Below are positions 36,795 to 45,575 of a stretch of DNA of 64,000 nucleotides, piece after piece; position 1 is the first letter of the stretch, and each line of letters begins with the position of its first letter. A program made the position numbers and the translations under genes. The notes beneath the pieces were generated by a model. The model was not told the origin of the DNA and made no database searches. It saw nothing but the letters and a program-made list of their open reading frames with translations. The DNA is from Caballeronia mineralivorans PML1(12) (GTDB taxonomy: Bacteria; Pseudomonadota; Gammaproteobacteria; Burkholderiales; Burkholderiaceae): contig NZ_AEJF01000214.1 of the NCBI RefSeq assembly GCF_001028175.1, forward strand, positions 1 through 64,000, written 5' to 3'.

Positions 36795-38510
36795 CTATCT
36801 ACTCGCCGGCAGGTTCAGGTTCGGTTGAAAGCCGAGCGATATGGTGACCGTTTCCCCTTGTCCCAGCGGACCGAAATAGGTGCTCAGCCCCTTGCTGTTG
36901 GCTCCACCCGCCCAACCTGTCCAGCCGAGGTATTGCTCCTGCGGCAACGCGCTCAAGAACGCGTTGATGTCGGCGGCGCAAGTCCCCGTATTGGGGCCTC
37001 CCAACTCGGTGACGATAGCCTTCAGCCGAAACTGGTTCAGGTAGCCGTTCAGGCCGGAAATATCGGGGCGATAGTTCGCGACGCAATCCGGCTGCGTACC
37101 GGAGTTGTCCGCGTCGAAATACTGATGAACATTGATGGCGAAATTGTTCCCGGGATCATGAATCGCATCGGGCGTAAAGGCCTGCGCGTTGGCCATCGGC
37201 GGAACATCGGTGTCCGTGGAAGGGTTCGTCCAGCTATACGCCCCCGACCAGCCGTTTCCTTCAAGCAGTATCAGGTTTTTCGCACCCGCGTCGCGAATCG
37301 TCTGGATCGCCGCGTTGTAGTTGTCCACAATGGTCCGCGTCGACATCTCGTGCGGTTCGTTCATCAGGTCGAAAACAACCTGAGGCTGGTTCCTGAACTG
37401 CGCGGCGATCGCGCTCCATGCGGCGGCGTACTGGGTGGCTGTCGGGGCGCCCGGTACATTGCTGCCGATGATCGTGTTGTCGGCGCCGTAGCGCATATAG
37501 TTATGCATATCGACAATCACCGTCATGCCCTTGCCCAGATAGCGATTGACCAGATCTGCATAAGCCTTGCCTTTCGGACTCCGGAAATCGACGGGAATGC
37601 TCGGGTCGTTCGCCCGGTCGCCGGGATTGCTGGAGGACGACTGCAGATATTCCCATTTGAACGGCAGGCGTATCGTGTTCATCCCGCGCTCGGCATAATA
37701 AGCGCCGTCGGCGATCGACGGCAATTGAAACGCGTAGTCATATTCGGCGCCGGCCAGGTTGACGCCGCGATAGGGAAGCGTGCTGTATTGGATCGGAGAA
37801 GCGGGATAGCTGGATGCCGGCGTACTGGCGGAAAAAGTCAGGCTGAGAGGCTTGCCTGCCTGGTATGGGCTCAACGTCGCGCTCCCTCCTTCGACGCCAT
37901 TTAACGTGGTGCTGGCCGGCGTGAATTTGACGCCAACGTGGCCGATGTAAGCCACACACTTTGGTGTTGGACCGCCATAGTTGACGCCATCGCACACGTC
38001 GTAGTCCAGCTGCATCCACGACCGGTCACTGCCGAGCGTCACCCACTGTGCTCCGTTGTCGGGATTCAGCGCGGGATAACAGCTTTGGTCCGACGTGCCG
38101 GTGCCGCAATAGGCGTCGGCGGCGCCTTGGTGCCCGGTCAGCAATAGCGTGAGGCGGTTTGCATTCTGAACACCGAGCTGGCTGTAGGCGCTGGCCGACA
38201 GGACTTTCTTCGTGCTGGCCTTAGAATCGGCGGACTCCGTCGTCGGGGCGACGCTGCCGCCGCAGGCCGACAGCGCGCAGGCTAACAACGCAATACCAGG
38301 TAACGCAATGCCGGGCCGTTCTTGCTTCGGTCCGTGAAGGAAGACATTCCAGCAGTAACCCTTACTACCTTCGTGTGCGGCGACTTCAGAATTGCGAACG
38401 GTTTCGCCCTGTTGCGCGAAAGGTTCGAAAGCGGACCGGTCATGGTTCGCCTGCGTCGTATCCGGGCGCGGGGAAGTATTGCTTCGCAGAAGGTTTTCTG
38501 TTCCAAACAT
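36795..38510 (-). CDS. GH5 endoglucanase (cellulase) with long N-terminal extension
   Basis: A 571-residue protein; a GGAGAG site precedes the ATG at 38510. Residues about 245-560 are a glycoside hydrolase family 5 barrel with acid/base Glu385 in DLMNEPHE and nucleophile Glu502 in VTELGG. It is expected to cleave beta-1,4-glucan chains. Residues about 68-83 (IALPGIALLACALSAC) look like a lipoprotein signal with Cys83, as in Ralstonia egl. Ahead of it, however, is a hydrophilic Ser/Thr/Gln-rich stretch (MFGTENLLRSNTSPRPDTTQ...) that a normal Sec signal does not have. Either the true start is later, though no ATG is available, or the enzyme has been fused to another export signal. A 150-residue beta-rich region lies between signal and barrel. 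Confidence 0.85.
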   Translation of the reverse strand: MFGTENLLRSNTSPRPDTTQANHDRSAFEPFAQQGETVRNSEVAAHEGSKGYCWNVFLHGPKQERPGIALPGIALLACALSACGGSVAPTTESADSKASTKKVLSASAYSQLGVQNANRLTLLLTGHQGAADAYCGTGTSDQSCYPALNPDNGAQWVTLGSDRSWMQLDYDVCDGVNYGGPTPKCVAYIGHVGVKFTPASTTLNGVEGGSATLSPYQAGKPLSLTFSASTPASSYPASPIQYSTLPYRGVNLAGAEYDYAFQLPSIADGAYYAERGMNTIRLPFKWEYLQSSSSNPGDRANDPSIPVDFRSPKGKAYADLVNRYLGKGMTVIVDMHNYMRYGADNTIIGSNVPGAPTATQYAAAWSAIAAQFRNQPQVVFDLMNEPHEMSTRTIVDNYNAAIQTIRDAGAKNLILLEGNGWSGAYSWTNPSTDTDVPPMANAQAFTPDAIHDPGNNFAINVHQYFDADNSGTQPDCVANYRPDISGLNGYLNQFRLKAIVTELGGPNTGTCAADINAFLSALPQEQYLGWTGWAGGANSKGLSTYFGPLGQGETVTISLGFQPNLNLPASR

Positions 38511-38682
38511 CGACTCTCCAGATTTCTTTTCGACAGCGGTATTTAGCCAATGCGAGCGCGACGTCGTTACGAGAGCAAGGTCTGGCGGAATGAGCGCCGC
38601 GCAGGCATCGCAACATATGCGCGCTGGGCGGCAAGCCGATTAGCCCAAACGCGGTCGTTTGGGCGCGGGATTCTGCGCACCT

Positions 38683-39101
38683 CCTTCTTCCACCACAATC
38701 GTGTCCAGATCGGTGTCCCGGATCGTGTCCAGCTCCGTACCCCAGACAATGTCGCGTGCGTCATCAACTTTCATGCCCAGATGGTCGGCCGTGAACTGGA
38801 TAAAGCCATCCTGATCGAGGCGGCCGTCTGCCCTGAATGCGTTGACTTTTCCGACTTTCAAGGCATAGATCTCCACCGCCAGTGCTGTCGAATTGTCCGT
38901 GACGTAGCTGTTAATGGAGGAAATGGGGTGGTCGTATTCACTCAGAACCAGACCGGCAGTCTTGAGACGTTCGTTGGTGCATTCGTTTTCCAGACCGAAA
39001 GATGCCTTGAAACAGTGGGCGACATCCGCATCCGACACATCGCCTTTGACAAGGCCGTGGATCTCGCGCAATGCGATGGTCAGTGAGTCTTCTTCATCCG
39101 C
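38683..39101. repeat. Direct repeat, copy B (about 419 bp)
   Basis: Nearly identical to 39136-39553 in the same orientation, with a few substitutions. The frame is intact in this copy. Confidence 0.92.
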
Positions 39102-39135
39102 ATCTGATCCCGATGCTTCGTGAGTGGGACGTAAG

Positions 39136-39553
39136 CCTTCTTCCAGCACAATCGCGTCCAGATCGGTGTCCCGGATCGTGTCCAGCTCCGTGCCCAGACA
39201 ATGTTGCGTGCGTCATCAACTTTCATACCCAGATGATCGGCCGTGAACTGGATAAAGCCATCCTGATCGAGGCGGCCGTCTGCCCTGAATGCGTTGACTT
39301 TTCCGACTTTCAAGGCATAGATCTCCACCGCCAGTGCCGTCGAATTGTCCGTGACGTAGCTGTTAATGGAGGAAATGGGGTGGTCGTATTCACTCAGAAC
39401 CAGACCGGCAGTCTTGAGACGTTCGTTGGTGCATTCGTTTTCCAGACCAAAAGATGCCTTGAAACAGTGGGCGACATCCGCATCCGACACATCGCCTTTG
39501 ACAAGGCCGTGAATCTCGCGCAATGCGATAGTCAGTGAGTCTTCTTCATCCGC
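39136..39553. repeat. Direct repeat, copy A (about 418 bp)
   Basis: Partner of 38683-39101. One base shorter because of the deletion near 39193 that shifts the reading frame. Confidence 0.92.
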
Positions 39554-39643
39554 TAGCGGACGCTTGCGCGAAACGTTCGTACACGGGTCAGACGCTTGTA
39601 CGAAGGCGCTCCGGCTCGAACCCGCTGGTTGCGATGCGTACAT

Positions 39644-40150
39644 ATCTCATCTACCTCCGTTTTTCCATGAGTTCCATCGGCCCGGCGCCGCTGGCACATC
39701 CCGCTCACGGACAACCTTGAACCGGCGCGCCGTCCGCAGACCGGACGTAAATCACGGCGCCTTCGTTCGTCGCATGGACTGGATTGCAGGATGGGGCACA
39801 GGCCATCGTGTGAATGCAGTGTCTTCAGGAAGCGGACCACCGTCTTTCAAAAATGGGCCTCCTGTTCTGAAAACCGGTTCAGTCGCATATAAGCTGCGCA
39901 CGCGACGTAGATGCTCACAAAGCAGGCTTTGCACGAATCGAAAACTGGTGGCGATTTTCTAAGGTCGAGGCCGGATCTCTGAAGTACTCTTCATGGATCA
40001 AGGCGTGTTCCTGTTCCTATAGGTGTGGTGTCCGATGTGTGCCCCTGATTCGACCGCATCGAGAGAGGGCTGCACCCGGGAAAATTATGCGAGTTGCCCT
40101 GCGGTTGATCGTTTTCTTAATGACGCTTTCCAACGAACGGAGCCGAAAAC
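39644..40150. other. No gene seen
   Basis: Divergent region between the duplicated module (minus) and the DUF3331 gene (plus). Short frames only; should hold both promoters. Confidence 0.4.
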
Positions 40151-40576
40151 ATGCTGGCGAAGCCCATCGCTAACGATCCCTGGTCGCAGGCCCTGGACCC
40201 GCTGACCGAGCTCTCAGGAGTAGCGTCGGAGAACTCACAGGATGCGACATATACGGCTGACAAATCCCGTCAGCCGATGGCCAGCGAACCGGTGACGGGC
40301 GCTCGCAACGGCGTCGTCGTCACCGTCATCGATCGTCCCGCACCGGGCACGGCGACGGTCGCATGGTGCGATCCAACATCATGCCGCTACGGTGACCAGG
40401 TCTGGCGAGTGAGCGTTGCCCGGGAGTCCGCGGTATGTGCGCTGAGCGGCAACACGATCAGCCCGGGTGATGCCGTTTATCGTCCGCGTGCCAGCAAACC
40501 TTTACCGATCAACGCGAGCGCAATGATTCTCGCGTCGCTTGTCGAGGCTGCGTGTTCGAAGCGAGACCGTACGTGA
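40151..40576 (+). CDS. DUF3331 domain protein
   Basis: A 141-residue protein with GGAG 8 bases upstream of the ATG. The second half (VAWCDPTSCRYGDQVWRVSVARESAVCALSGNTISPGDAVYRPR) is the DUF3331 pattern that I associate with Burkholderia and relatives. It has two pairs of cysteines that may bind metal. Function unknown. It stands alone, with a polar Ser/Thr-rich N-terminus. It is one of the pointers to Burkholderiaceae. Confidence 0.75.
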   Translation: MLAKPIANDPWSQALDPLTELSGVASENSQDATYTADKSRQPMASEPVTGARNGVVVTVIDRPAPGTATVAWCDPTSCRYGDQVWRVSVARESAVCALSGNTISPGDAVYRPRASKPLPINASAMILASLVEAACSKRDRT

Positions 40577-40942
40577 CAAGTGCCGTACCTGCCGTGCAGC
40601 GGCAATGTATCAAGTTCGCTGGACTCATCTGGATGGATTCACTCCCCGGCATGCGTTCAATGCCGCATCAATTTCGATGCGGGCTTCCCGGTCAGGATTG
40701 GCTCAAATGCATTCGTAGATATGACCTCGAGCCCGGCCGCTAACGTCAACATTCCTTTCCGATCGACAACCTTTCCAGGACCCCGATCCCGTAGATCCGC
40801 CGCCGGGGTGTAAAACTCGACGACCATCTACCTTGGGTCTGGAAATCTCTATCCAGCTTTCAAAAAAAGCTTAGCAAGCAGCGAGTCAACGAAGTTGTTT
40901 CTCGCAAATAGTTAACGATTCTTATTTGATAAACAGGTGCCA
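40577..40942. other. No gene seen
   Basis: No coherent reading frame. Immediately upstream of 40943 the sequence turns AT-rich (TTCTTATTTGATAAA), which may be part of a promoter. Confidence 0.35.
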
Positions 40943-43069
40943 ATGCTAGCCATATCTTCCCTCCGCTCGGGTACGAAGAACGCAGAAGCGAAGTCGTTCA
41001 GCACGCCATTGACTAAGGAGGAATCAGACGTCCACGGAGGAAGTGCAGGTTTCATTGATCTGGATGAGGGTGTGCACGGCGCCAATGCGGCGGTGAAGGC
41101 CCTGTACTCCGCGATCCATGACGGTCCCGCGGACATGTGGGATACGCTTGCACGTGAGGGCAAGGAATTGAGCGCCAGCCCGGTTGCCTGGTCGCGCACG
41201 CAGGTGACTCCCTCTGGCGCTGCGGATGTTGCAGTTTCGATGGGTGTCTCGACGTTAGTGCTGCCGTTGGCGGCACTGGCTATCAAAGCTGGTTTCGACG
41301 AAATTGTAGAGAGCAACAGTCTGCGCCGCGTCCTGAAGCAAAAGCGCACAGCAATACAACAGACTCTCGAAGACCTTAAAATAATCTACGAAACAAACAT
41401 TTCAGAGGCGGGAACGCCGGCATCGGCGCTTGCGCTGATTACCGCCAGGCGCTGCGCGGAGAAGCAGCGTCTGACTTCGGTCAAGGCAGCGATACGGCAC
41501 AATAGGTATGACCTCGGCATCGGTGCCAGTTCACTGATATCGGGCGGCGTCATTTTCCTTAAAGCCCTGGAAGACATCGCGTTGCAATCGACCTTGGTCG
41601 GAATGGCGAAGGGTGTGAATCTCGCCGCAGTGGTGATTGGCAGTACGGCGTTGCAGGGCGTGACGGCGGTGGCCGGCATAACCGGGACCGTGGTTCTGGG
41701 GCCGGCGGCAGCCATTTCCGCAGTTTGCCTGGGCGCTTTTTTTTATGGTCAGGCGAGGGCAGTCAGAAAAGACATTCAAGCCGACCGCGGCCGCTTGATC
41801 CGGGATGAGGTGAGTGGCAATGACGTGAGCAAGGCCCACCTTGACTTCGTCACTCACAAACTCGTTCGGCGCGAAAAATTTGCCAAAAAATTCGAACGAT
41901 GGAATCTCGGTTTTTTGACCGGTAGCTCTATCTACGCAATCAGTGTCACCGTCAAAGCGACGCTGTTTGTGACCGCAGCCGTTGGGCTGGGCATATTGGC
42001 TAGCAATCCGTATGTTCTTCCCATCGTGCTGGGCATCCTCATTGTCGGTTCAGTTGTGATGGTCGCTTCCTCCACGCAGTTTCTGGTGGCACACGGCAGG
42101 AGCAAGCGGCATCAAAGCTACACACGACAGGAAGTCCCTTTGGTCAGCCGTGAACTGGATGCACTACAGCATGCCATGCGTGAACGCAGTTCTGTCGCGA
42201 CGGAATCCGGATCTGCAGCGGGCGGTGACGAGTTGACACTTGGATCCGCGTACTACCGGTTCGCCGGTCAACAGGATGTAACGAGGCAGACCCTTCTGGA
42301 AGAGATAGCCCGGGGCACAGGAAAGTTCTATGCGTGGGAAGCGCGCGCAACGGACGATGTCATGTACAAGGGGCGGGTTATCAACTCGAAGCAACGAATC
42401 AAGGACTGGTTTGCAAGGCTGTCAGCGGCCGCGGCTTACATTCAGGCGTGGTTCAAGAGGGAGGACGCTGGGGCGAGTGCGCGTGATCGCTATGGGCGCT
42501 CTGCGAATTGCCTGACGAGCGCAGCCGTGGAAGCATGGTTATCCATTGACGCTCCGGAAATACATGAAATGCAACGTCTGCGATTAACAGAAATTCTTCA
42601 AGCGGAGCACCAGTTTCTGAAGATAAAAAAACGAATATGCGACGAACTCGTTGGTAGCGATTTTGGTGATTCAGAAGCGGAGGGACTCGATGCGCAGCCC
42701 AATAAGGTGTTTGAAAACTTACGCTCGGAAATACAGACTGACAAGGAACGGCGAGTTTTTCTTAAGAAGCTGCTATTGGACGCTCAACCGACTGAAGGCG
42801 AAGACTTCGCACCGCAGAAGTTGCTCGACTTGAAACAAAGGTTCTTGCAGCTGCGCATGGACAATCAGGCGACGCAACCCGCAGACGATGATTTCGTGGG
42901 ATTGAACCGGCAACTGGCTGAATATTTGACCGTCGGCATGTCTCTGGAACTGACGGCCACACGCGGTGTGCTGTTCGATATGCACAGGCAAGCGTTGCGT
43001 CTGCGCGAGGGGATACGCAGTTCGCCGCTTGATCTGCGAATTGTACAGAAGGAGGGGGGGCAGGAATAA
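40943..43069 (+). CDS. Large multi-membrane-segment protein A, putative effector
   Basis: About 708 residues from the ATG at 40943 (GTG at 40937 possible). The first 90 residues are hydrophilic and Ser-rich with no signal peptide. Hydrophobic segments lie at about 95-118, 191-210, 224-268 (TALQGVTAVAGITGTVVLGPAAAISAVCLGAFFYG) and 323-380. They are separated by basic helical stretches. The C-terminal 320 residues are soluble and helical. The plan, a hydrophilic secretion-signal-like start followed by membrane hairpins and a large helical tail, resembles T3SS effectors that insert into host membranes, and also translocators. It is larger than typical SctE proteins. A similar layout is seen in 51118-53175. 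No family recognised. Confidence 0.65.
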   Translation: MLAISSLRSGTKNAEAKSFSTPLTKEESDVHGGSAGFIDLDEGVHGANAAVKALYSAIHDGPADMWDTLAREGKELSASPVAWSRTQVTPSGAADVAVSMGVSTLVLPLAALAIKAGFDEIVESNSLRRVLKQKRTAIQQTLEDLKIIYETNISEAGTPASALALITARRCAEKQRLTSVKAAIRHNRYDLGIGASSLISGGVIFLKALEDIALQSTLVGMAKGVNLAAVVIGSTALQGVTAVAGITGTVVLGPAAAISAVCLGAFFYGQARAVRKDIQADRGRLIRDEVSGNDVSKAHLDFVTHKLVRREKFAKKFERWNLGFLTGSSIYAISVTVKATLFVTAAVGLGILASNPYVLPIVLGILIVGSVVMVASSTQFLVAHGRSKRHQSYTRQEVPLVSRELDALQHAMRERSSVATESGSAAGGDELTLGSAYYRFAGQQDVTRQTLLEEIARGTGKFYAWEARATDDVMYKGRVINSKQRIKDWFARLSAAAAYIQAWFKREDAGASARDRYGRSANCLTSAAVEAWLSIDAPEIHEMQRLRLTEILQAEHQFLKIKKRICDELVGSDFGDSEAEGLDAQPNKVFENLRSEIQTDKERRVFLKKLLLDAQPTEGEDFAPQKLLDLKQRFLQLRMDNQATQPADDDFVGLNRQLAEYLTVGMSLELTATRGVLFDMHRQALRLREGIRSSPLDLRIVQKEGGQE

Positions 43070-43074
43070 AGCGG

Positions 43075-43096
43075 CCGGTCGTCCATGGACGACCGG
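43075..43096. repeat. 22-bp perfect palindrome after protein A gene
   Basis: Begins with CCGGTCGTCC and is its own inverse, lying six bases after the stop of the 40943 gene. It can form a hairpin and may act as a terminator, but no T run follows. Confidence 0.55.
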
Positions 43097-43275
43097 ACCA
43101 CCGTCGAACCGGGGCGGGACCACAACGGGCAGACCTCCAAAAGGAGCTGTCCTTTGCGAACCTGCCGTTCGTTCCGTTTTGCCGAGCCCGCCTCTCCGTG
43201 CATTGACAGTAAGGACGGACTGCATCTTCGCGGAAACGGAACATCCATGCTAGCCATGTGCAACACTGAACTGAC

Positions 43276-43857
43276 TCATAGGTGGAGCGTGGGCTCGCGG
43301 CGAAGTGATGGAGCGGTGGAGCGGAAATTTGAGACTTTGCTTTGTACATCGAATAGCGTCATCCACTCGATGTCCGCGTGACCGTCCGGCAGATTCACAG
43401 CGTTCGGCCAGCTTCCCACTCGGACGAAGCCGCATTTCCGGTAGCAGCGGATAGCCGGCGCATTCTGGCGCAACACGGCAAGGTCGACCCGGTCAACGTG
43501 GAACTGACGAGCGGCCAGTTCGACGGCCTTTGTCACGATTTCTTCGCCCGCGCCCTGTCCTCTCCGGCTTTTTTCTCCGACAAGGACACCCGAGATCCTG
43601 CCAGACAAGCTTGGCCAGATGTCCGAGATTTCCACGTGGCCAACCACCTCACCGCTGGCGTTGTCTACGGCTTTGTATATGCGCCGGAAAGGCGGCAGAT
43701 TGTGACCGTCGTCGCGGTGATGTTGCGCGAGCTGCTTTTCGTCGAGCGGGTGTGTGAACAGAGACCCGCTCCACAGCGTGAGGGTGTCCGCATCCGCCAT
43801 CCAGGTGATGAGACGTTGGTGATCCTTTGCCGAGAACAGTTGAAGTTTAATTGCCAT
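43276..43857 (-). CDS. GNAT family acetyltransferase
   Basis: A 193-residue protein from the ATG at 43857 (GAGGGA upstream); a longer frame from 43989 is rejected. The GNAT acetyl-CoA pocket is visible in GRISGVLVGEKSRRGQGAGEEIVTKAVELA, followed by DRVDLAVLRQNAPAIRCYRKCGFVRVG, typical of RimJ/RimL-like N-acetyltransferases. The substrate cannot be told. It seems an ordinary cytoplasmic enzyme. Its 20-residue C-terminal tail (SKVSNFRSTAPSLRREP) is unusual for the family. Confidence 0.85.
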   Translation of the reverse strand: MAIKLQLFSAKDHQRLITWMADADTLTLWSGSLFTHPLDEKQLAQHHRDDGHNLPPFRRIYKAVDNASGEVVGHVEISDIWPSLSGRISGVLVGEKSRRGQGAGEEIVTKAVELAARQFHVDRVDLAVLRQNAPAIRCYRKCGFVRVGSWPNAVNLPDGHADIEWMTLFDVQSKVSNFRSTAPSLRREPTLHL

Positions 43858-43985
43858 GTTGTCCCTCGAAAGCAGGTCTGGATTAACGTTGGAAATCAGG
43901 AGTCGAGGTGAGGTCTGTCGTTCGCTGGCTAGCGTGTATCCGGAATGACGCCGGCATGAGGACGTACCTGATCGCTTCCGTTTGC

Positions 43986-45125
43986 TCAAAGGCCGTTATA
44001 AGATTCAGGGGTTGTGTCTACGTCGAGCCGTCCGGTCCAGGCGTGAGTGGCTGTCCTGTTATTGAATGGGATGGCGGCCGTGCGATATGCGGTGACGGCC
44101 CTGTGTTTTTCCAGCTTGATCGCCGCTAGCGCCCTGGAATTATCCTGTGTCGCGGCACATCGCTCGAAGAGCTGGGAGGCGATTGTCACGCGGAGGGAGG
44201 AGGATTCCTCACCGGGGTTGAACTTGGTTGCAGACATTATCGCAGCGACGCACATATCCATCAGAAGGGGCTGAGCAATTGTATTTACTTTAGCGAATTC
44301 ACTTTTCAGTTCTCCGATCCAAAACTCAGCCAGGCTATGCTCAGTCTGCGGCGAGTTGAATACGGTATCCTCGATGTCCTCGTTGAGCAGGGATACGCAG
44401 GCTCGAATTCGCGTAGCCGACTGCGCTATCCGATTGAATATGCTTTCGATTTCCCCCAACCTGGCTTCATCCCACCCTTGGATATCGGCCATCGCGGACA
44501 GCTCTTCTTTCGCGTCGAGACTAGCCGATAGATAGGCGTGACCCGCAACACGCAGCGCTTCGATACTCTCCATCTGCGTAGGCTGTGTTTTCTTGCAATA
44601 GCTCAACAAGTCCTGGAAAACGGCCATCGATTTGTCTTGATCGTCCGCGCTGGCTGTAAGATAGTCGCCAGCCAGCGTGGATAGCGCGCGGAACGCTTCC
44701 TGCCGCGCCCCTGTATGTAGCAGCGCAGTGCTCTGCCCGAGAGAGGCGGTAGCGAAATAAAGTGCGACCGAATTTTTTAACTCGCTGATTTTTTCGTTTC
44801 GAGTTTCATCTGGAACCGCGGCCAGATCACCGGTGTTCTCGAGCAATCCTTTCGCCCATTCATGAACCGTCGATTTAAAGTCAGTCAGTTTTGCCTCGTT
44901 GGTATAACGGGGGAAAAAGCGTTGGAGAAACCGTTGCCACGCGGACGATTCTGTGTAGATACCTATGCCGGAGTCGGGCCCTGGCTTACCGGTTCGACTA
45001 TCCGGCATCGCGGCTATCGTGATTGACACTCCCCTGAAGCTGAACGGCTTGCCGTTCGCTAGTCGCGCCATCCCGTCATTTTCAAGAGACGTCTTGAGTT
45101 CTGCTACCGAATTAATCTTGATCAT
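43986..45125 (-). CDS. Island effector-like family member 2 (379 aa)
   Basis: Starts at the ATG at 45125, where alignment with member 1 begins; an in-frame TTG at 45176 is rejected. Shared with 34757-35995: LKTSLENDGMARLANGKPFSFRGVSITIAAM at the N-terminus, AKLTDFKSTVHEWAKGLLEN, REAFRALSTLAG / QEAFRALSTLAG, SYCKKTQPTQMESIEALRVAGHAYL, GEIESIFNRIAQSATRIRACVSLL, and ASQLFERCAATQDNSRALAA. Soluble, helical, no signal peptide. Together with members 1, 3 and 4 it defines a family expanded at this T3SS. The function is unknown. Confidence 0.65.
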   Translation of the reverse strand: MIKINSVAELKTSLENDGMARLANGKPFSFRGVSITIAAMPDSRTGKPGPDSGIGIYTESSAWQRFLQRFFPRYTNEAKLTDFKSTVHEWAKGLLENTGDLAAVPDETRNEKISELKNSVALYFATASLGQSTALLHTGARQEAFRALSTLAGDYLTASADDQDKSMAVFQDLLSYCKKTQPTQMESIEALRVAGHAYLSASLDAKEELSAMADIQGWDEARLGEIESIFNRIAQSATRIRACVSLLNEDIEDTVFNSPQTEHSLAEFWIGELKSEFAKVNTIAQPLLMDMCVAAIMSATKFNPGEESSSLRVTIASQLFERCAATQDNSRALAAIKLEKHRAVTAYRTAAIPFNNRTATHAWTGRLDVDTTPESYNGL

Positions 45126-45575
45126 GAGTGGATGCCCCTGCAAGGATGTTGTGCCGAGGGTTTCAGTGTTCCCCAATATGAATTGACTGTCTTTCGGAAA
45201 AGCGAGACTTTGTTCAGGAAAACCAGGTCGCTAAAAAACATACTGCTGAGACATGAGATGCGGCGGCTAGCGGGGAATGTGCTAGCCGCGAGTAACATCC
45301 TGCCGGCGAGCGAGGTGGAATTGGCGACGTTGTGCAAGCGGTATGACAACGTGAGTGCGAATAGCGGCAAACGCACCAGGACGCGCAACGTCTTGTCTGC
45401 GGCGCCTGAAATGGTCACGGTCATCAGGTGGCGAACGGAAAGCGCAGGGCGCGATTGGGAGCGTGGGTTTGAGTGACGGAATAATCGACGCGTTCAGCGA
45501 GCGCAGGAGGTCGGTGAACGCGTCAGGCGGTCGCGGGAGATCGCTCTCCACGATTGCGGGCTATTCGCCCTGTGC
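45126..45575. other. No gene seen
   Basis: Upstream region of member 2 and downstream region of member 3 (both minus strand). Frames on either strand lack protein-like features. Confidence 0.4.

Larger units (their letters stand above)
38640..39643 (-). pseudogene. Tandemly duplicated effector N-module, frameshifted
   Basis: Two near-identical copies of a module in the same direction. Each has SLTIALREIHGLVKGDVSDADVAHCFKASFGLENEC, NSTALAVEIYALKVG and LDQDGFIQFTADHLGMKVDDAR. This is homologous to the N-terminal module of the F-box protein (12647). One base is missing in the first copy near 39193 (CCCAGAC against CCCCAGAC in the second), which breaks the frame after NIVW. Restoring it gives one protein from 39643 to 38640 with the modules joined by an acidic linker. 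It ends PAPKRPRLG, resembling the c-Myc nuclear localisation signal PAAKRVKLD. RKRP also occurs near the start. The break could be decay or a sequencing error. Confidence 0.75.

Noticed and set aside
36825..37904. 359-residue plus-strand frame opposite the GH5 gene
   Set aside because: Antisense shadow; the GH5 frame has catalytic motifs and a ribosome-binding site.
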